Shown: piece after piece, positions 8,807-17,751 of the stretch
Position numbering within the stretch: position 1 is the first letter of the stretch
How the letters are laid out: each line of letters begins with the position of its first letter
NCBI RefSeq assembly: GCF_030122805.1
Contig: NZ_CP126080.1
Location: 4,739,960-4,803,959, forward strand
Origin: Mesobacillus sp. AQ2
Lineage (GTDB): Bacteria > Bacillota > Bacilli > Bacillales > Cytobacillaceae
Length of the DNA stretch: 64,000 bases
Reading direction: 5' to 3'
The notes under the pieces: model-generated
The model's input: the letters and a program-made list of their open reading frames with translations, nothing else
Database searches by the model: none
What the model was told of the DNA's origin: nothing
Program-made: the position numbers and the translations under genes

Positions 8807-9147
8807 TTATTCATCATCTATTTCGCCATCACCAATCTCATCTTCTTCTTCCACATCTTCCAGCTGTTCATCATCTTCAGGAGGAGCATCGTTGCCACAC
8901 CCTGTAATAGAGAACATTGAAATCGCTAATAATAGCAGGCTCTTTTCTCAAACTTTGTTGCTATCGACTACTAAATTGGATTGAATGACCTAGTTTTCTT
9001 TATAAAATTCAGGCTTATTATGAGAAAAGAGCTTGCACACTTAAAAACGAACTGCAAAATTGCTTATAGCACGTTAAAATCGGCTTTAAGATTTTAACAA
9101 CAATCTTTACGAAAACAGCCTAATAGCATAACCAGATACTTTCTCAT
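8807..9147 (-). pseudogene. Small lipoprotein gene split by a miniature transposon
   Basis: A strong GGAGG site precedes ATG at 9147, and nine codons (MRKYLVMLL) are read before the frame enters foreign DNA and stops. The frame resumes after 8930 as LAISMFSITGCGND plus a highly acidic tail, ending at 8807. Removing the 183-bp element and one copy of its 8-bp duplication restores exactly 49 codons plus stop. This encodes a lipoprotein with lipobox SITGC and an anionic mature peptide rich in Asp and Glu. The present allele cannot make the lipoprotein. The function of the intact form is unknown. Confidence 0.85.
8938..9120. mobile_element. 183-bp MITE-like element with ISL3-type ends and 8-bp target duplication
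   Basis: The element has imperfect terminal inverted repeats of about 26 bp: GGCTCTTTTCTCAAACTTTG at the left and, reversed, GGCTGTTTTCGTAAAGATTG at the right. It is flanked by perfect direct repeats TAATAGCA at 8930-8937 and 9121-9128. It contains no gene. GGCTCTTT ends plus 8-bp duplications are hallmarks of the ISL3 family, so it is probably mobilised in trans by an ISL3 transposase. An internal TGAGAAAAGAGC (9020-9031) is inverted relative to the left end. Confidence 0.85.
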
Positions 9148-9275
9148 GAAAAAAACCTCCTTTTGAAAAAGTATGTCCTGGAATACGGGGATTCTCTTTA
9201 ACGGGGATAAAAATTACTGATAATTTGTAATAAATATCTAAAAAAGACAAACAATATCGGGAAAGGAGTGTATCA

Positions 9276-10271
9276 TTGATGCGAGAAATAAGTGTGGGTT
9301 TAACCTCAACAGAAATATCGAATATATGGTCATCTTACTTAAAAAGCAGTATGGAACTTCGTTTTTTTCAATATTTTTATAGGACAGCTGATGATTTGGA
9401 ACTGAAAAAGATTTTAGAAAAAATGGTCGTTTTCTCTGAGAAAAGCCTGAACGACCTGAAAAACATTTTTCTAAAAGAGAATCTCACTATACCGCTAGGA
9501 TTTACGGAAAAAGACGTCAGACTCGACGTTGAAAAGTTTTTTTCTGATACTTTTATATTATATATTTGCCATGATATTACCATGCTTTCACTGACTACCT
9601 ATCCGAGCGCTTTTCCGGATTGCACACGCAATGATACAAGGGATTATTTTCAAGGGGCCATAGAATTCACCATCAGTATTCAAAATGAAATTACAGACCT
9701 GATGCTGCAGCAGGGGATTTTTCTGAAATCTCCCCAGGTAGCGATGGACCATACCATTGATCTGGTGGATGAAATGAAATATCTGAACGGCCTATTTGGG
9801 CATTCCAGGCCTTTAAATGCACCTGAAATTGCAAACCTCTCAAGAATTCTCCATCGGGCGCACTTTTCAAAAATGGTTCTATTATCCTTTAGTAAGCTCG
9901 CCAGCCATAAGGAAGTAAAACAACATTTAAGCAAAGGAGTTGATGCGCTCAATAAAGTGCTGGATACGCTTGAGGATACATTTAATAAAGAAAATATTCC
10001 TTATTCAGCTTCTGGTGATTTCAACTTTTTTGAAGTGAATCATTCACCCTTTTCAGATAAACTGATGCTGTTTTTCGTTAATACATGCCTCGGAATGTTC
10101 TGCTTCATTATGATCAATCAGGCTTTAACCTCAAGTTTACGGTCAGATATTGTAACCAAATTCACTCTGATCTCAGCTCAAATGAAAAAATTTTACGGAA
10201 AAGGCCTGTTGCTCATGATTACCGAAAAATGGCTCGAACAGCCTCCTCAGGTTTTCAACCGAAAGTCATAA
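9276..10271 (+). CDS. DUF3231 family protein (two ferritin-like/CotF-like repeats)
   Basis: The 331-residue protein is made of two related ~165-residue helical halves. Each begins with a segment like EISNIWSSYLKSSMELRFFQYF (first) or EIANLSRILHRAHFSKMVLL (second). This tandem arrangement is typical of Bacillus DUF3231 proteins, related to the spore coat CotF-like four-helix fold. No function is established for the family; many members are expressed in sporulating cells. GGAG is followed by TTG (9276) and ATG (9279); either could be the start. A terminator follows immediately. The gene stands alone. Confidence 0.78.
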   Translation: MMREISVGLTSTEISNIWSSYLKSSMELRFFQYFYRTADDLELKKILEKMVVFSEKSLNDLKNIFLKENLTIPLGFTEKDVRLDVEKFFSDTFILYICHDITMLSLTTYPSAFPDCTRNDTRDYFQGAIEFTISIQNEITDLMLQQGIFLKSPQVAMDHTIDLVDEMKYLNGLFGHSRPLNAPEIANLSRILHRAHFSKMVLLSFSKLASHKEVKQHLSKGVDALNKVLDTLEDTFNKENIPYSASGDFNFFEVNHSPFSDKLMLFFVNTCLGMFCFIMINQALTSSLRSDIVTKFTLISAQMKKFYGKGLLLMITEKWLEQPPQVFNRKS

Positions 10272-10308
10272 AAAGGATTCCTACTGAGTAATCCAGTAGG
10301 AATCCTTT
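10272..10308. terminator. Bidirectional terminator
   Basis: AAAGGATTCCTACTG / CAGTAGGAATCCTTT stem with a short loop between two convergent genes. Confidence 0.85.
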
Positions 10309-10314
10309 ATTTAA

Positions 10315-10926
10315 TTATTCCTTTGTTACCAGGTAGGCTTTGTACTCTGCTTTGCCTGCTTCTTCTACGTATACTGCCAGTACCCAGTCTCCGTTAGGAA
10401 GAGTGCTACCATTTAGTACAGTGCCATCCCATAGGTATTCGTGGTATGGAACCGGGGCATTCGTGAAAGAGCCAATTGTGTCTACAAAGTCACCAATGGT
10501 GCCATTTGGATTGAACACATAAAGATCATATTCTAATACTTCTGCCCCGCCCGGAAGATAGGCACCTACATAATACCCGTCTTCAGCTTTATCCATGTAT
10601 GCACCTGTTACACGAGGGTAATCCGGCTCTCCGATGAAAAGGATCGTTGGCACGTCAAATGTCTCAGACCCATCAGAGACTTTAATGGTTCCTTCATAAT
10701 ATCCTGGGTCCAGTTTTGAAGTATCAACCTGGACATTGAAGTTCACTTGCTGAGACTTGCCTGCATTCACTTTCAGGTTGTTGCTTGTCATTACCTTAAT
10801 GCCAGCTGGATTTCCGGCAAACTCTACATCAAAGCTATAGGTCTTGCTTTTTCCTGAAAGGTTTTTGATTTCAAAGCTATTCTTTTCAACTTGCTTGCCG
10901 CTTCTGGACACTCTTTCCAATTTCAC
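10315..10926 (-). pseudogene. C-terminal remnant of a Vpr-like subtilisin protease
   Basis: This 203-codon frame resembles the last quarter of Bacillus Vpr. It has a Fn3-like domain (residues ~10-95), then EPDYPRVT, an AYLPGGAEVLEYDLYVF segment and a terminal YLWDG/LPNGDW segment, as in the Vpr C terminus. The signal peptide, propeptide and S8 catalytic domain are missing. An in-frame TAA lies 18 bases before the GTG, and no ribosome site is evident. The upstream 100 bases already belong to the symporter promoter region, so the 5' ~600 codons have been deleted. Expression as a standalone secreted domain is unlikely without a signal peptide. Confidence 0.7.
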
Positions 10927-11032
10927 TATTGTCTGTTTCAGTTAACAGGTGTAGTTTATAATTAAGTGCATTTTCTTCATTCTTATAGGGGTTATAAGAA
11001 AAACAATTTCACAAAAAGAGGCGGTACATAAA

Positions 11033-12259
11033 GTGAATCTATGGAATTCATACAAAAATTCATCATTTATTTTAAAAATGACCATCGGCTTTGTTCTGGG
11101 GATATTAGCTGGTGTTCTGCTGGGGGCTGATGCGGAGTTCTTGAAGCCATTTGGCACGCTGTTGATCAAGCTTCTTAGTCTTATTGCTACTCCAGTAGTG
11201 TTCTTGACGGTTGTGCTGGCAGTCAATCAAATGAACCCTGCACAGCTTGGCAGGACCGGAGGTAAATTGATCCTGTATTATGGGGCAACAACTGCTGCGG
11301 CTGTGTTGATTGGTCTGGGTCTTGCGTTATGGATCAATCCCGGGGAATCCTTGACACTCCCGAATACGACCGTAGAGAAACCTGCGACACCATCCATTTC
11401 TGATGTCATTTTCAGCATCGTCCCTGATAATTTCTTTTCAGCTTTCACAACCGGGAACTTGATGGCGATTCTGTTTCTGGGGATCATCATCGGCTTCACG
11501 ATTTCAGGAATGAGGTTTTCCGGTGAGGAGAAAACCCAGCAATACGGGGTACAGCTGCAAACTTTCCTTGAGGCAGCCAATGAGCTGTTCTTCAGGATTT
11601 TGAAGGGAATCCTTCTTTACGCACCGATCGGTATTTTTGCCATCAGCGCATCCACTTTTGGCACACAAGGGTGGGATACATTAACGTCACTACTGGAATT
11701 TACAGCGGTTTTTTATATTGGAATCATCATCCTCTGGGTTTTCGTGTACAGCGGGACTCTTAAACTGTTCAAGATCCCGGTCAGGAGCTTTTTCGCGAAT
11801 ACGAAGGATGCATACACAACGGCTTTCTTCACTTCGAGCAGCATCGCTTCCCTTCCAGTAGCCATCGAAAGTGCGAAAAAGGCTGGAATTTCCGAGAAGA
11901 TGGTGAACTTCAGTTTGCCGCTTGGCGCTGTGTTCAACTCTGATGGCGGAGCACTAAGAATGGGTGCATCGATTGTTTTTGCCGCCAATGTCACTGGTGC
12001 CAATTTCTCGCTGATTGATTTCGTTACCATCATTCTTGTTGGTACATTGCTTTCCATCGGAACAGCAGGCATTCCTGCCGCAGGGCTTGTCACCCTGTCA
12101 GTGGTACTGACGATGTTCGACCTGCCGCTTGAAGTCGTCGCACTGATCGCTGGCGTCGATGCGATCATCGGCATGGCCGGGACGGCTTCCAATGTCGTCG
12201 GGGACGTCGTAGGAGCCGCTGTAGTTGACCAATCTGAAAAGAAAGCAGAATTAGCTTGA
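11033..12259 (+). CDS. Dicarboxylate/amino acid:cation symporter (DAACS family)
   Basis: The 408-residue membrane protein has the GltPh/GltT/DctA fold: six N-terminal helices, hairpin HP1 with a serine-rich tip (TSSSIASLPV), TM7 with NSDGGALRMG in place of the usual NMDGT motif, HP2 (GTAGIPAAGLV) and TM8 (DAIIGMAGTASNVVGD). It couples uptake of an anionic amino acid or dicarboxylate to Na+ or H+. The TM7 motif is altered, and the TM8 arginine that selects acidic side chains in glutamate carriers is absent. The substrate may therefore differ from glutamate, for example a neutral amino acid. The GTG start is preceded by AGAGGCGG. A terminator follows. Confidence 0.85.
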   Translation: MNLWNSYKNSSFILKMTIGFVLGILAGVLLGADAEFLKPFGTLLIKLLSLIATPVVFLTVVLAVNQMNPAQLGRTGGKLILYYGATTAAAVLIGLGLALWINPGESLTLPNTTVEKPATPSISDVIFSIVPDNFFSAFTTGNLMAILFLGIIIGFTISGMRFSGEEKTQQYGVQLQTFLEAANELFFRILKGILLYAPIGIFAISASTFGTQGWDTLTSLLEFTAVFYIGIIILWVFVYSGTLKLFKIPVRSFFANTKDAYTTAFFTSSSIASLPVAIESAKKAGISEKMVNFSLPLGAVFNSDGGALRMGASIVFAANVTGANFSLIDFVTIILVGTLLSIGTAGIPAAGLVTLSVVLTMFDLPLEVVALIAGVDAIIGMAGTASNVVGDVVGAAVVDQSEKKAELA

Positions 12260-12283
12260 TACTAGCAAGAATCATAACAAGTA

Positions 12284-12315
12284 GAAAACCGCATCTGGAA
12301 TAAGGTGCGGTTTTC
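12284..12315. terminator. Terminator between symporter and reductase gene
   Basis: GAAAACCGCA / TGCGGTTTTC stem between convergent genes, with T runs both ways. Confidence 0.85.
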
Positions 12316-12321
12316 TAGTTT

Positions 12322-13281
12322 CTATAAATCTAATACTAAATGCCCTTCCCCCCGGGAAACACAGCATAGCATCGACTGATTTGTACGTTGTTGTTCTTCA
12401 GTGAGGAAGGAATCGAAATGGGCGACTTCCCCCTCCGCTACTTTCACTTCGCATGTCCCACAGCCGCCAACCTTGCAGGAAAAAGGCAGATTGATTCCAT
12501 TTTCACGGATCACATCCAGCAATGAACGATCCTTTGGAATTTCCAGCTGCATTCCGCTATTTTGCAGAGTCACGGTAAATGGCCTGGCTTCTCTATTCTC
12601 GGGTGGAGCAAATCGCTCGAAATGAATATTGAAAGAAGGATATCCATAGCTTTTTGCCGTTTCGGTGAATTCTTCAATCATGTTTTCAGGCCCGCAAAAA
12701 TATACATGGGTCCCAATCCGGTGATCTTGAAGAGAAGCTGGAGATAATCTATTAGAATTCTCATCCTCTGAAAAATAAAAATAGCATTCCTCTGGATAAC
12801 GTTCCCTTAACGTATTGTAAAAAGCGCATTGTTCCTTTGTTTTCGCTCCATAATGCAGCTCGAAAGATTGGTTCTTTTCGGCGAGTTCAGCCATCATTGA
12901 TAAAAAAGGCGTGATCCCAATGCCGGCTGCATAAAAAACATGGTGTTTAGCTTGAAAACTCATTGGAAAATGGTTTTTCAGATAACTGATCTTAACAATA
13001 TCCCCTTCAATGACACTATGATGCCAGTAAGCGGAGCCGCCATTTGAAGGCTCGGCCAGACGTACGGCGATCTCCATGACACCTGGCTCTGAAAGGTTAA
13101 AAACTGAATAATGTCTTTCCATTATGCCTGAAGGCTGCGGCAAATAAGTGATTATATGGGAGCCGCCGCCAAAGAGCGGGAGCTTGACGCCGTTCACTGC
13201 TTCCAGGGTGAACCTTTTAATGGTTTCCGTTTCCATTTTTATAGATTTCACTCGTACTTGTATTGTATTGCCCTGCTGCAA
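12322..13281 (-). CDS. Flavin/2Fe-2S oxidoreductase of the phthalate dioxygenase reductase type
   Basis: The 319-residue protein has an FMN-binding ferredoxin reductase domain (RHYSVFNL, the flavin-contact motif), an NAD(P)H domain (VFYAAGIGITPFLSMM) and a C-terminal plant-type 2Fe-2S ferredoxin domain (CKVGGCGTCEVKVAEGEV with the fourth cysteine in MLCCVSR). It would carry electrons from NAD(P)H to an oxygenase. It is the last gene of a three-gene operon with a DmmA-like protein and a DUF3445 heme protein, so it most likely reduces that heme enzyme. TTG at 13281 follows AGGGGGA with good spacing. Confidence 0.85.
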   Translation of the reverse strand: MQQGNTIQVRVKSIKMETETIKRFTLEAVNGVKLPLFGGGSHIITYLPQPSGIMERHYSVFNLSEPGVMEIAVRLAEPSNGGSAYWHHSVIEGDIVKISYLKNHFPMSFQAKHHVFYAAGIGITPFLSMMAELAEKNQSFELHYGAKTKEQCAFYNTLRERYPEECYFYFSEDENSNRLSPASLQDHRIGTHVYFCGPENMIEEFTETAKSYGYPSFNIHFERFAPPENREARPFTVTLQNSGMQLEIPKDRSLLDVIRENGINLPFSCKVGGCGTCEVKVAEGEVAHFDSFLTEEQQRTNQSMLCCVSRGEGHLVLDL

Positions 13282-13297
13282 TCTCAGTCCCCCTGTC

Positions 13298-13753
13298 TCA
13301 TTTGATCGTTACATATCCCAAGTAAGCATCCAAACGGCGGGAATAATGATCCGAAACCTCGAGTTCCTGCCCACAGAGCCTGCATATGACAATCTGGTTT
13401 TCCCAGGCTTCATTCTCGCCATGACAAGTACAGCATATTAATTTTTTCGGTAAAAAAACCTTTGTTGCAGTCTGTATTTTCTGTTCGGAAAAACCTGTTT
13501 CAAATGCCAGCTCCTTTACCATTTTCACAAATTCCGCCGAACCGGATATGTATAGGTAGGTCCCCATTTTTTGCGTGCAGAACCAGGTTTTCAGCATGGG
13601 TTCCTGTCCCTCAGCGAAAATATGAAAATCAAAAGGGATTTTTTCAGACAATGCCTGTTGTAAAAGGTCGTAAAAATCCCCGGCACCCCCCGAATCCGTA
13701 CAAAACAAGAATTTTCTTTTCCCACTCACTATTTTAAAGCTGCTTTCACTCAT
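13298..13753 (-). CDS. Dimethylamine monooxygenase subunit DmmA-like protein
   Basis: This 151-residue protein starts within the last codons of the DUF3445 gene (4-base overlap) and is followed 16 bp later by the reductase gene. The N-terminal two thirds form an alpha/beta domain with no obvious catalytic motif. The C terminus carries four cysteines as CCTCHG...CRLCG, compatible with a zinc- or iron-binding knuckle. Size, position and the cysteine tail match DmmA-type subunits that accompany DUF3445 heme subunits. Its precise role in electron transfer or assembly is not known to me. Confidence 0.65.
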   Translation of the reverse strand: MSESSFKIVSGKRKFLFCTDSGGAGDFYDLLQQALSEKIPFDFHIFAEGQEPMLKTWFCTQKMGTYLYISGSAEFVKMVKELAFETGFSEQKIQTATKVFLPKKLICCTCHGENEAWENQIVICRLCGQELEVSDHYSRRLDAYLGYVTIK

Positions 13754-14700
13754 CTCTTTTTCAGTTCCACCTCCAGATATTCAAGGACCGAGTTCCGGTA
13801 CAAGGAAATACCTTTATATTCTGCGATGAATTCAGGAAGTTCCTTCAAGATTGCCGAAAATTGCTTTAGCCATGGGGTATGCTGGATGAGTGATTCAAGG
13901 GGCAGCATATGTGTATGGATGGTAAATAAAATCCCATTGCTTTTTGGCAGCCGGAAAAGTTTCTGTACTTCTACCCGCAAGTGGACCAGTTCACCTGCAT
14001 TTTCTTTTGTCACATTTTTTCGGGCCTTGCCCCATTCAGCGAATGTTTCAAGCGAGGTATCCAGCCGGTCCCCTGCCATAAGTGACCAATTTTTCCTCCA
14101 CCATGGACTGCCTGCCTCGATTCTCATTAAAAACTGGAGAATGCGCTCATCAAGTGATCCATACTTGAACCCGGGAATTGGCGTATGGATTTCTTTGAAC
14201 GACATTCCAGCATCAAAATACAACGACCAATTGGCTGGAAAGCAGAGCTGACCTGCATCCAGAAATAAATCCCCGTCCCGCTGCATCATCAGGATCAAAT
14301 CTTCCTGCACATGCCGGCCGACAAAATCCAGCGGTTCAACGTCCAGTGTTGCCTGATTTCCAAATATGAAGGAATGATTCTCACCTGTTAACTGGTTAGT
14401 GAAAATCCAATGGTCATTGTTTGCAACAAGCTGGTAGTTCTCAGGATAGAAACTGGCCAGCTGGTGCAGGATTAAATCCAACACTTCCCACTGGGCATCC
14501 AATGTATGTGGCATGGAGTGGTAACAGCGTTTGGGGTGATTTATCAGCAATTCTCTCTTCAGCTTGATGTCCTCTAAATAAGATTTTGTCACTTCGATGG
14601 CAATTGGTGGATTTAATGGTACCGCATTGTTAGAATATCTATATACATCCTGTTCACCAAAAGGATAAGGAAAAGGGTGCTTATTCTCAATAGAGACCAT
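13750..14700 (-). CDS. Heme-dependent oxidative N-demethylase family protein (DUF3445)
   Basis: The 316-residue protein contains the family's characteristic blocks: HPKRCYHSMPHTLDAQWEVL near residue 60, DLILMMQRDGDLFLDAGQLCFPANW near 135, and HIRVEVQKLFRLPKSN-like sequence (HLRVEVQKLFRLPKSN) near 245. DUF3445 members bind heme and demethylate secondary amines; the best known is dimethylamine monooxygenase. It is the first gene of the operon with the small DmmA-like subunit and a PDR-type reductase, so all parts of an N-demethylase are present. The ATG has a strong AAAGGAGGA site. The natural amine substrate cannot be read from the sequence. Confidence 0.75.
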   Translation of the reverse strand: MVSIENKHPFPYPFGEQDVYRYSNNAVPLNPPIAIEVTKSYLEDIKLKRELLINHPKRCYHSMPHTLDAQWEVLDLILHQLASFYPENYQLVANNDHWIFTNQLTGENHSFIFGNQATLDVEPLDFVGRHVQEDLILMMQRDGDLFLDAGQLCFPANWSLYFDAGMSFKEIHTPIPGFKYGSLDERILQFLMRIEAGSPWWRKNWSLMAGDRLDTSLETFAEWGKARKNVTKENAGELVHLRVEVQKLFRLPKSNGILFTIHTHMLPLESLIQHTPWLKQFSAILKELPEFIAEYKGISLYRNSVLEYLEVELKKR

Positions 14701-14866
14701 CTAATTCCTCCTTTTCAGAATTTTTCATCTACTTATTACTATACAGAAGTTCAATGAGGAATTCATTACACAAGGAAAAGTTGGACAAGCTAATCTAGTG
14801 CAATGCTGTATAAATCTATCTTTTTTTTGAAATAATTATTAAGAACTAAAAACCGGTGTTTATCAC

Positions 14867-14920
14867 TTGACACTTAATAAGTTTTATATAATAATCGTTA
14901 CTGTATTAGAATTATTCTAG
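14867..14920 (+). promoter_or_regulatory. ahpCF promoter with PerR box
   Basis: TTGACA at 14867-14872 is followed by an AT-rich -10 (TATAAT at 14887 or TAATAA at 14889). TTAGAATTATTCTAG at 14906-14920 matches the PerR/Fur-type inverted repeat TTATAATNATTATAA at 12 of 15 positions. It lies just past the probable start of transcription, where PerR-Fe/Mn would repress until peroxide oxidises it. Confidence 0.7.
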
Positions 14921-14998
14921 TTTACCGAATAGTTAACTGAATTCATTCAGGAAAACTATTTCAAAAATAATTCAACCATTTTAAGGAGGAAATTAATC

Positions 14999-15562
14999 AT
15001 GGCATTAATCGGTACTCAAGTTTTACCATTCACAGCAAACGCATTCCACAACGGAGAATTCATCACTGTTTCTGAAGAAAACTTCAAAGGCAAGTGGAGC
15101 GTAGTTGTATTCTACCCAGCAGACTTCACTTTCGTATGCCCTACAGAGCTTGAAGACATGCAAAACGAATATGCTACATTAAAAGAAATGGGAGCAGAAG
15201 TATATTCTGTATCAACTGATACACACTTCACTCACAAAGCATGGCACGACCACTCTGAAGCAATCAGCAAAATCGAGTACATCATGATTGGCGATCCATC
15301 TCAAAGACTTACTCGCAACTTCGATGTATTGAATGAAGAAGATGGTCTTGCAGAGCGCGGAACTTTCATCATCGATCCAGACGGCGTTATCCAGACTGTT
15401 GAAATCAACGCAGGCGGAATCGGCCGTGACGCTAGCCAGGTAGTAAACAAGCTGAAAGCAGCTCAATATGTACGCAACAACCCAGGCGAAGTTTGCCCTG
15501 CTAAATGGAAAGAAGGCGGCGAAACTCTTAAGCCAAGCCTTGATCTTGTAGGAAAGATTTAA
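14999..15562 (+). CDS. ahpC: Alkyl hydroperoxide reductase subunit C (2-Cys peroxiredoxin)
   Basis: The 187-residue cytoplasmic peroxidase reduces H2O2, alkyl peroxides and peroxynitrite. The peroxidatic cysteine is in [16 protein letters not shown] and the resolving cysteine in [10 protein letters not shown] near the C terminus. The length equals that of Bacillus AhpC. An AAGGAGG site precedes ATG. The gene is the first of ahpC-ahpF, with a PerR-like box upstream. Codon choice is strongly biased to common codons, as for an abundant protein. Confidence 0.97.
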   Translation: MALIGTQVLPFTANAFHNGEFITVSEENFKGKWSVVVFYPADFTFVCPTELEDMQNEYATLKEMGAEVYSVSTDTHFTHKAWHDHSEAISKIEYIMIGDPSQRLTRNFDVLNEEDGLAERGTFIIDPDGVIQTVEINAGGIGRDASQVVNKLKAAQYVRNNPGEVCPAKWKEGGETLKPSLDLVGKI

Positions 15563-15575
15563 GGGGAACACTCCC

Positions 15576-17105
15576 ATGTTATTAGATGCAGAAATTAAGG
15601 CACAATTAGCCCAATATCTTCAAATGATGGAGGGCGATGTGCTGCTTAAAGTTAGCGCAGGATCGGATGATGTATCACGAGACATGCTGGCTTTAGTCGA
15701 TGAATTGGCAACAATGTCATCCCATATTAAAGTGGAGCATGCCGAATTAAATAGAACACCTAGCTTTAGTGTCAACCGTGTCGGTGAAGACACTGGAGTG
15801 ACTTTTGCGGGCATTCCTTTAGGACATGAATTCACTTCATTAGTCCTTGCCCTGCTCCAGGTCAGCGGCAGAGCGCCAAAAGTTGATCAGAAAGTCATTG
15901 ACCAAATTAAAGCGATCAAGGACGAATATCGTTTTGAGACATATGTCAGCCTTAGCTGCCACAATTGCCCTGATGTAGTACAAGCCTTGAACGTGATGAG
16001 CACTTTGAATCCTGGCATTTCACATACCATGATTGATGGTGCAGCGTACAAGGAAGAAGTTGAAAGCAAGGATATCATGGCCGTACCAACGGTATTCCTG
16101 AATGGCGAGCCATTCGGAAGCGGACGTATGTCCCTTGAGGAGATTCTTGCAAAATTGGGTTCTGGTCCAGATGCTTCCGAATTGGCGGACAAAGATCCTT
16201 ATGATGTCCTTGTTGTTGGCGGCGGACCAGCTGGTTCAAGTGCAGCCATCTATGCAGCGCGAAAAGGCATCCGTACAGGGATCGTTGCTGAGCGCTTCGG
16301 TGGCCAGGTAATGGATACTTTAGGCATCGAGAACTTCATCAGTGTCAAGCACACTGAAGGCCCTAAGCTTGTTGCCAGCCTTGAAGAGCATGTGAAAGAG
16401 TATGGCGTCGATATCATGAACCTTCAGCGTGCCACACGCCTGGAGAAAAAAGACCTTATCGAGCTGGAACTTGAAAATGGTGCAGTCCTGAAGAGTAAAA
16501 CTGTCATCATTTCGACTGGTGCCCGCTGGCGCAATGTCAACGTACCAGGAGAAGCTGAATTCAAGAACAAAGGCGTTGCCTACTGCCCTCACTGTGATGG
16601 ACCATTGTTCGAAGGAAAAGATGTAGCTGTCATCGGCGGAGGAAACTCTGGCGTTGAAGCAGCAATCGACCTTGCAGGTATCGTAAAGCATGTAACAGTG
16701 ATCGAGTTCAATCCTGAACTCAAAGCTGATGCTGTTCTACAAGATCGCGTGCACAGCCTTCCAAACGTCACAGTAGTGACAAACGCACAAACAAGCGAAA
16801 TTACCGGAACTGACAAAGTGAACGGTATTACGTACATTGACCGTGCATCAGGCGAAGAACACCATGTTGAATTACAAGGGGTATTCGTACAAATCGGTCT
16901 CGTACCAAACACAGAATGGCTCGGTGACACGCTTGAACGCACTCGCTTCGGTGAGATTGTCGTAGACAAGCAAGGTGCCACAGACCTGCCTGGCGTTTTC
17001 GCTGCTGGCGATTGCACGGACAGTGCATACAAACAAATCATCATTTCAATGGGATCAGGTGCAACCGCAGCATTAGGTGCGTTTGATTACTTGATTCGTA
17101 ACTAA
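15576..17105 (+). CDS. ahpF: Alkyl hydroperoxide reductase subunit F (NADH:peroxiredoxin reductase)
   Basis: The 509-residue flavoprotein passes electrons from NADH to AhpC. The N-terminal ~200 residues are a double thioredoxin fold with the CHNCPD disulfide (residues ~128-131). FAD binding is at [18 protein letters not shown], the thioredoxin-reductase disulfide is CPHCDGP, NADH binding is at [12 protein letters not shown], and the C-terminal FAD motif is [10 protein letters not shown]. It starts 13 bp after ahpC and is cotranscribed. A strong terminator follows the stop. Confidence 0.97.
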   Translation: MLLDAEIKAQLAQYLQMMEGDVLLKVSAGSDDVSRDMLALVDELATMSSHIKVEHAELNRTPSFSVNRVGEDTGVTFAGIPLGHEFTSLVLALLQVSGRAPKVDQKVIDQIKAIKDEYRFETYVSLSCHNCPDVVQALNVMSTLNPGISHTMIDGAAYKEEVESKDIMAVPTVFLNGEPFGSGRMSLEEILAKLGSGPDASELADKDPYDVLVVGGGPAGSSAAIYAARKGIRTGIVAERFGGQVMDTLGIENFISVKHTEGPKLVASLEEHVKEYGVDIMNLQRATRLEKKDLIELELENGAVLKSKTVIISTGARWRNVNVPGEAEFKNKGVAYCPHCDGPLFEGKDVAVIGGGNSGVEAAIDLAGIVKHVTVIEFNPELKADAVLQDRVHSLPNVTVVTNAQTSEITGTDKVNGITYIDRASGEEHHVELQGVFVQIGLVPNTEWLGDTLERTRFGEIVVDKQGATDLPGVFAAGDCTDSAYKQIIISMGSGATAALGAFDYLIRN

Positions 17106-17109
17106 TAGG

Positions 17110-17154
17110 AAGCCGCTTTACTGCCTGGATTGATGGCAGTGGAGCGGTTTTTTT
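17110..17154 (+). terminator. Terminator of ahpCF
   Basis: A long stem (AAGCCGCT..ACTGCC / GGCAGT..AGCGGTTT) ends in seven T residues. Confidence 0.9.
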
Positions 17155-17169
17155 GTGGGCTGACAGGTT

Positions 17170-17637
17170 TTCTTGACAGCTTTACGCTCGCCACCCGCAA
17201 ACCTGTCAAGATAACGACGGATTCTTGACAACTTTACGCTCGCCACCCGCAAACCTGTCTAAATAACGAGGGTTTCTTGACAGCTTTACGCTCTCCATCT
17301 CCGAACCTGTCAAAATAACGAGGGTTTCTTGACAACTTTACGATCTTCACCCGCAAACCTGTCAAAATAACGAGGGTTTCTTGACAACTTTACGATCTTC
17401 ACCCGCAAACCTGTCAAAATAACGACCGTTTCTTGACAGCTTTACTCTCTTCACCCGCAAACCTGTCAAGATTACGACGGATTCTTGACAGCTTTACTCT
17501 CTTCACCCGCAAACCTGTCAAGATAACGACGGATTCTTGACAGCTTTCCGCTCATCAACTGCAAACCTGTCAAAATAACGACGCTTTCTTGACAACTTTC
17601 CGCCCATCACCCACAAACCTGTCAAAATAACGAACGC
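17170..17637. repeat. Nine tandem 52-bp units with an internal inverted repeat
   Basis: Units begin TTCTTGACA at 17170, 17222, 17274, 17326, 17378, 17430, 17482, 17534 and 17586, exactly 52 bp apart. Each has arms TTGACAR and CTGTCAA about 20 bases apart, so each can form a hairpin or present a paired binding site. A variable core (CTTTACGCTCGCCACCCGC or similar) lies between the arms, and AATAACGA-like sequence links units. No reading frame spans the array usefully. It fills the space between ahpF and mqo. Confidence 0.95.
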
Positions 17638-17694
17638 ATATCCCAATTATCCCCCCTCCCAGGCAAATGCCTGATTAATCTCTAACCAACAAAA

Positions 17695-17728
17695 AAACCT
17701 CCAATCCCACCCTGGATTGAAGGTTTTG
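17695..17728 (-). terminator. Terminator of mqo
   Basis: AAAACCTCCAATCC / GGATTGAAGGTTTT hairpin directly downstream of the mqo stop codon, with T-rich sequence on the minus strand. Confidence 0.85.
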
Positions 17729-17751
17729 ATTTATTATCCATTTAAAATAAA

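Noticed and set aside
12342..12360. Noc binding site (near ATTTCCCGGGAAAT)
   Set aside because: CCTTCCCCCCGGGAAACAC keeps only one good half and lies in a coding end; too weak.
17170..17637. CRISPR array
   Set aside because: Units are contiguous 52-bp copies with related, not unique, cores; no spacers of normal length and no cas genes.
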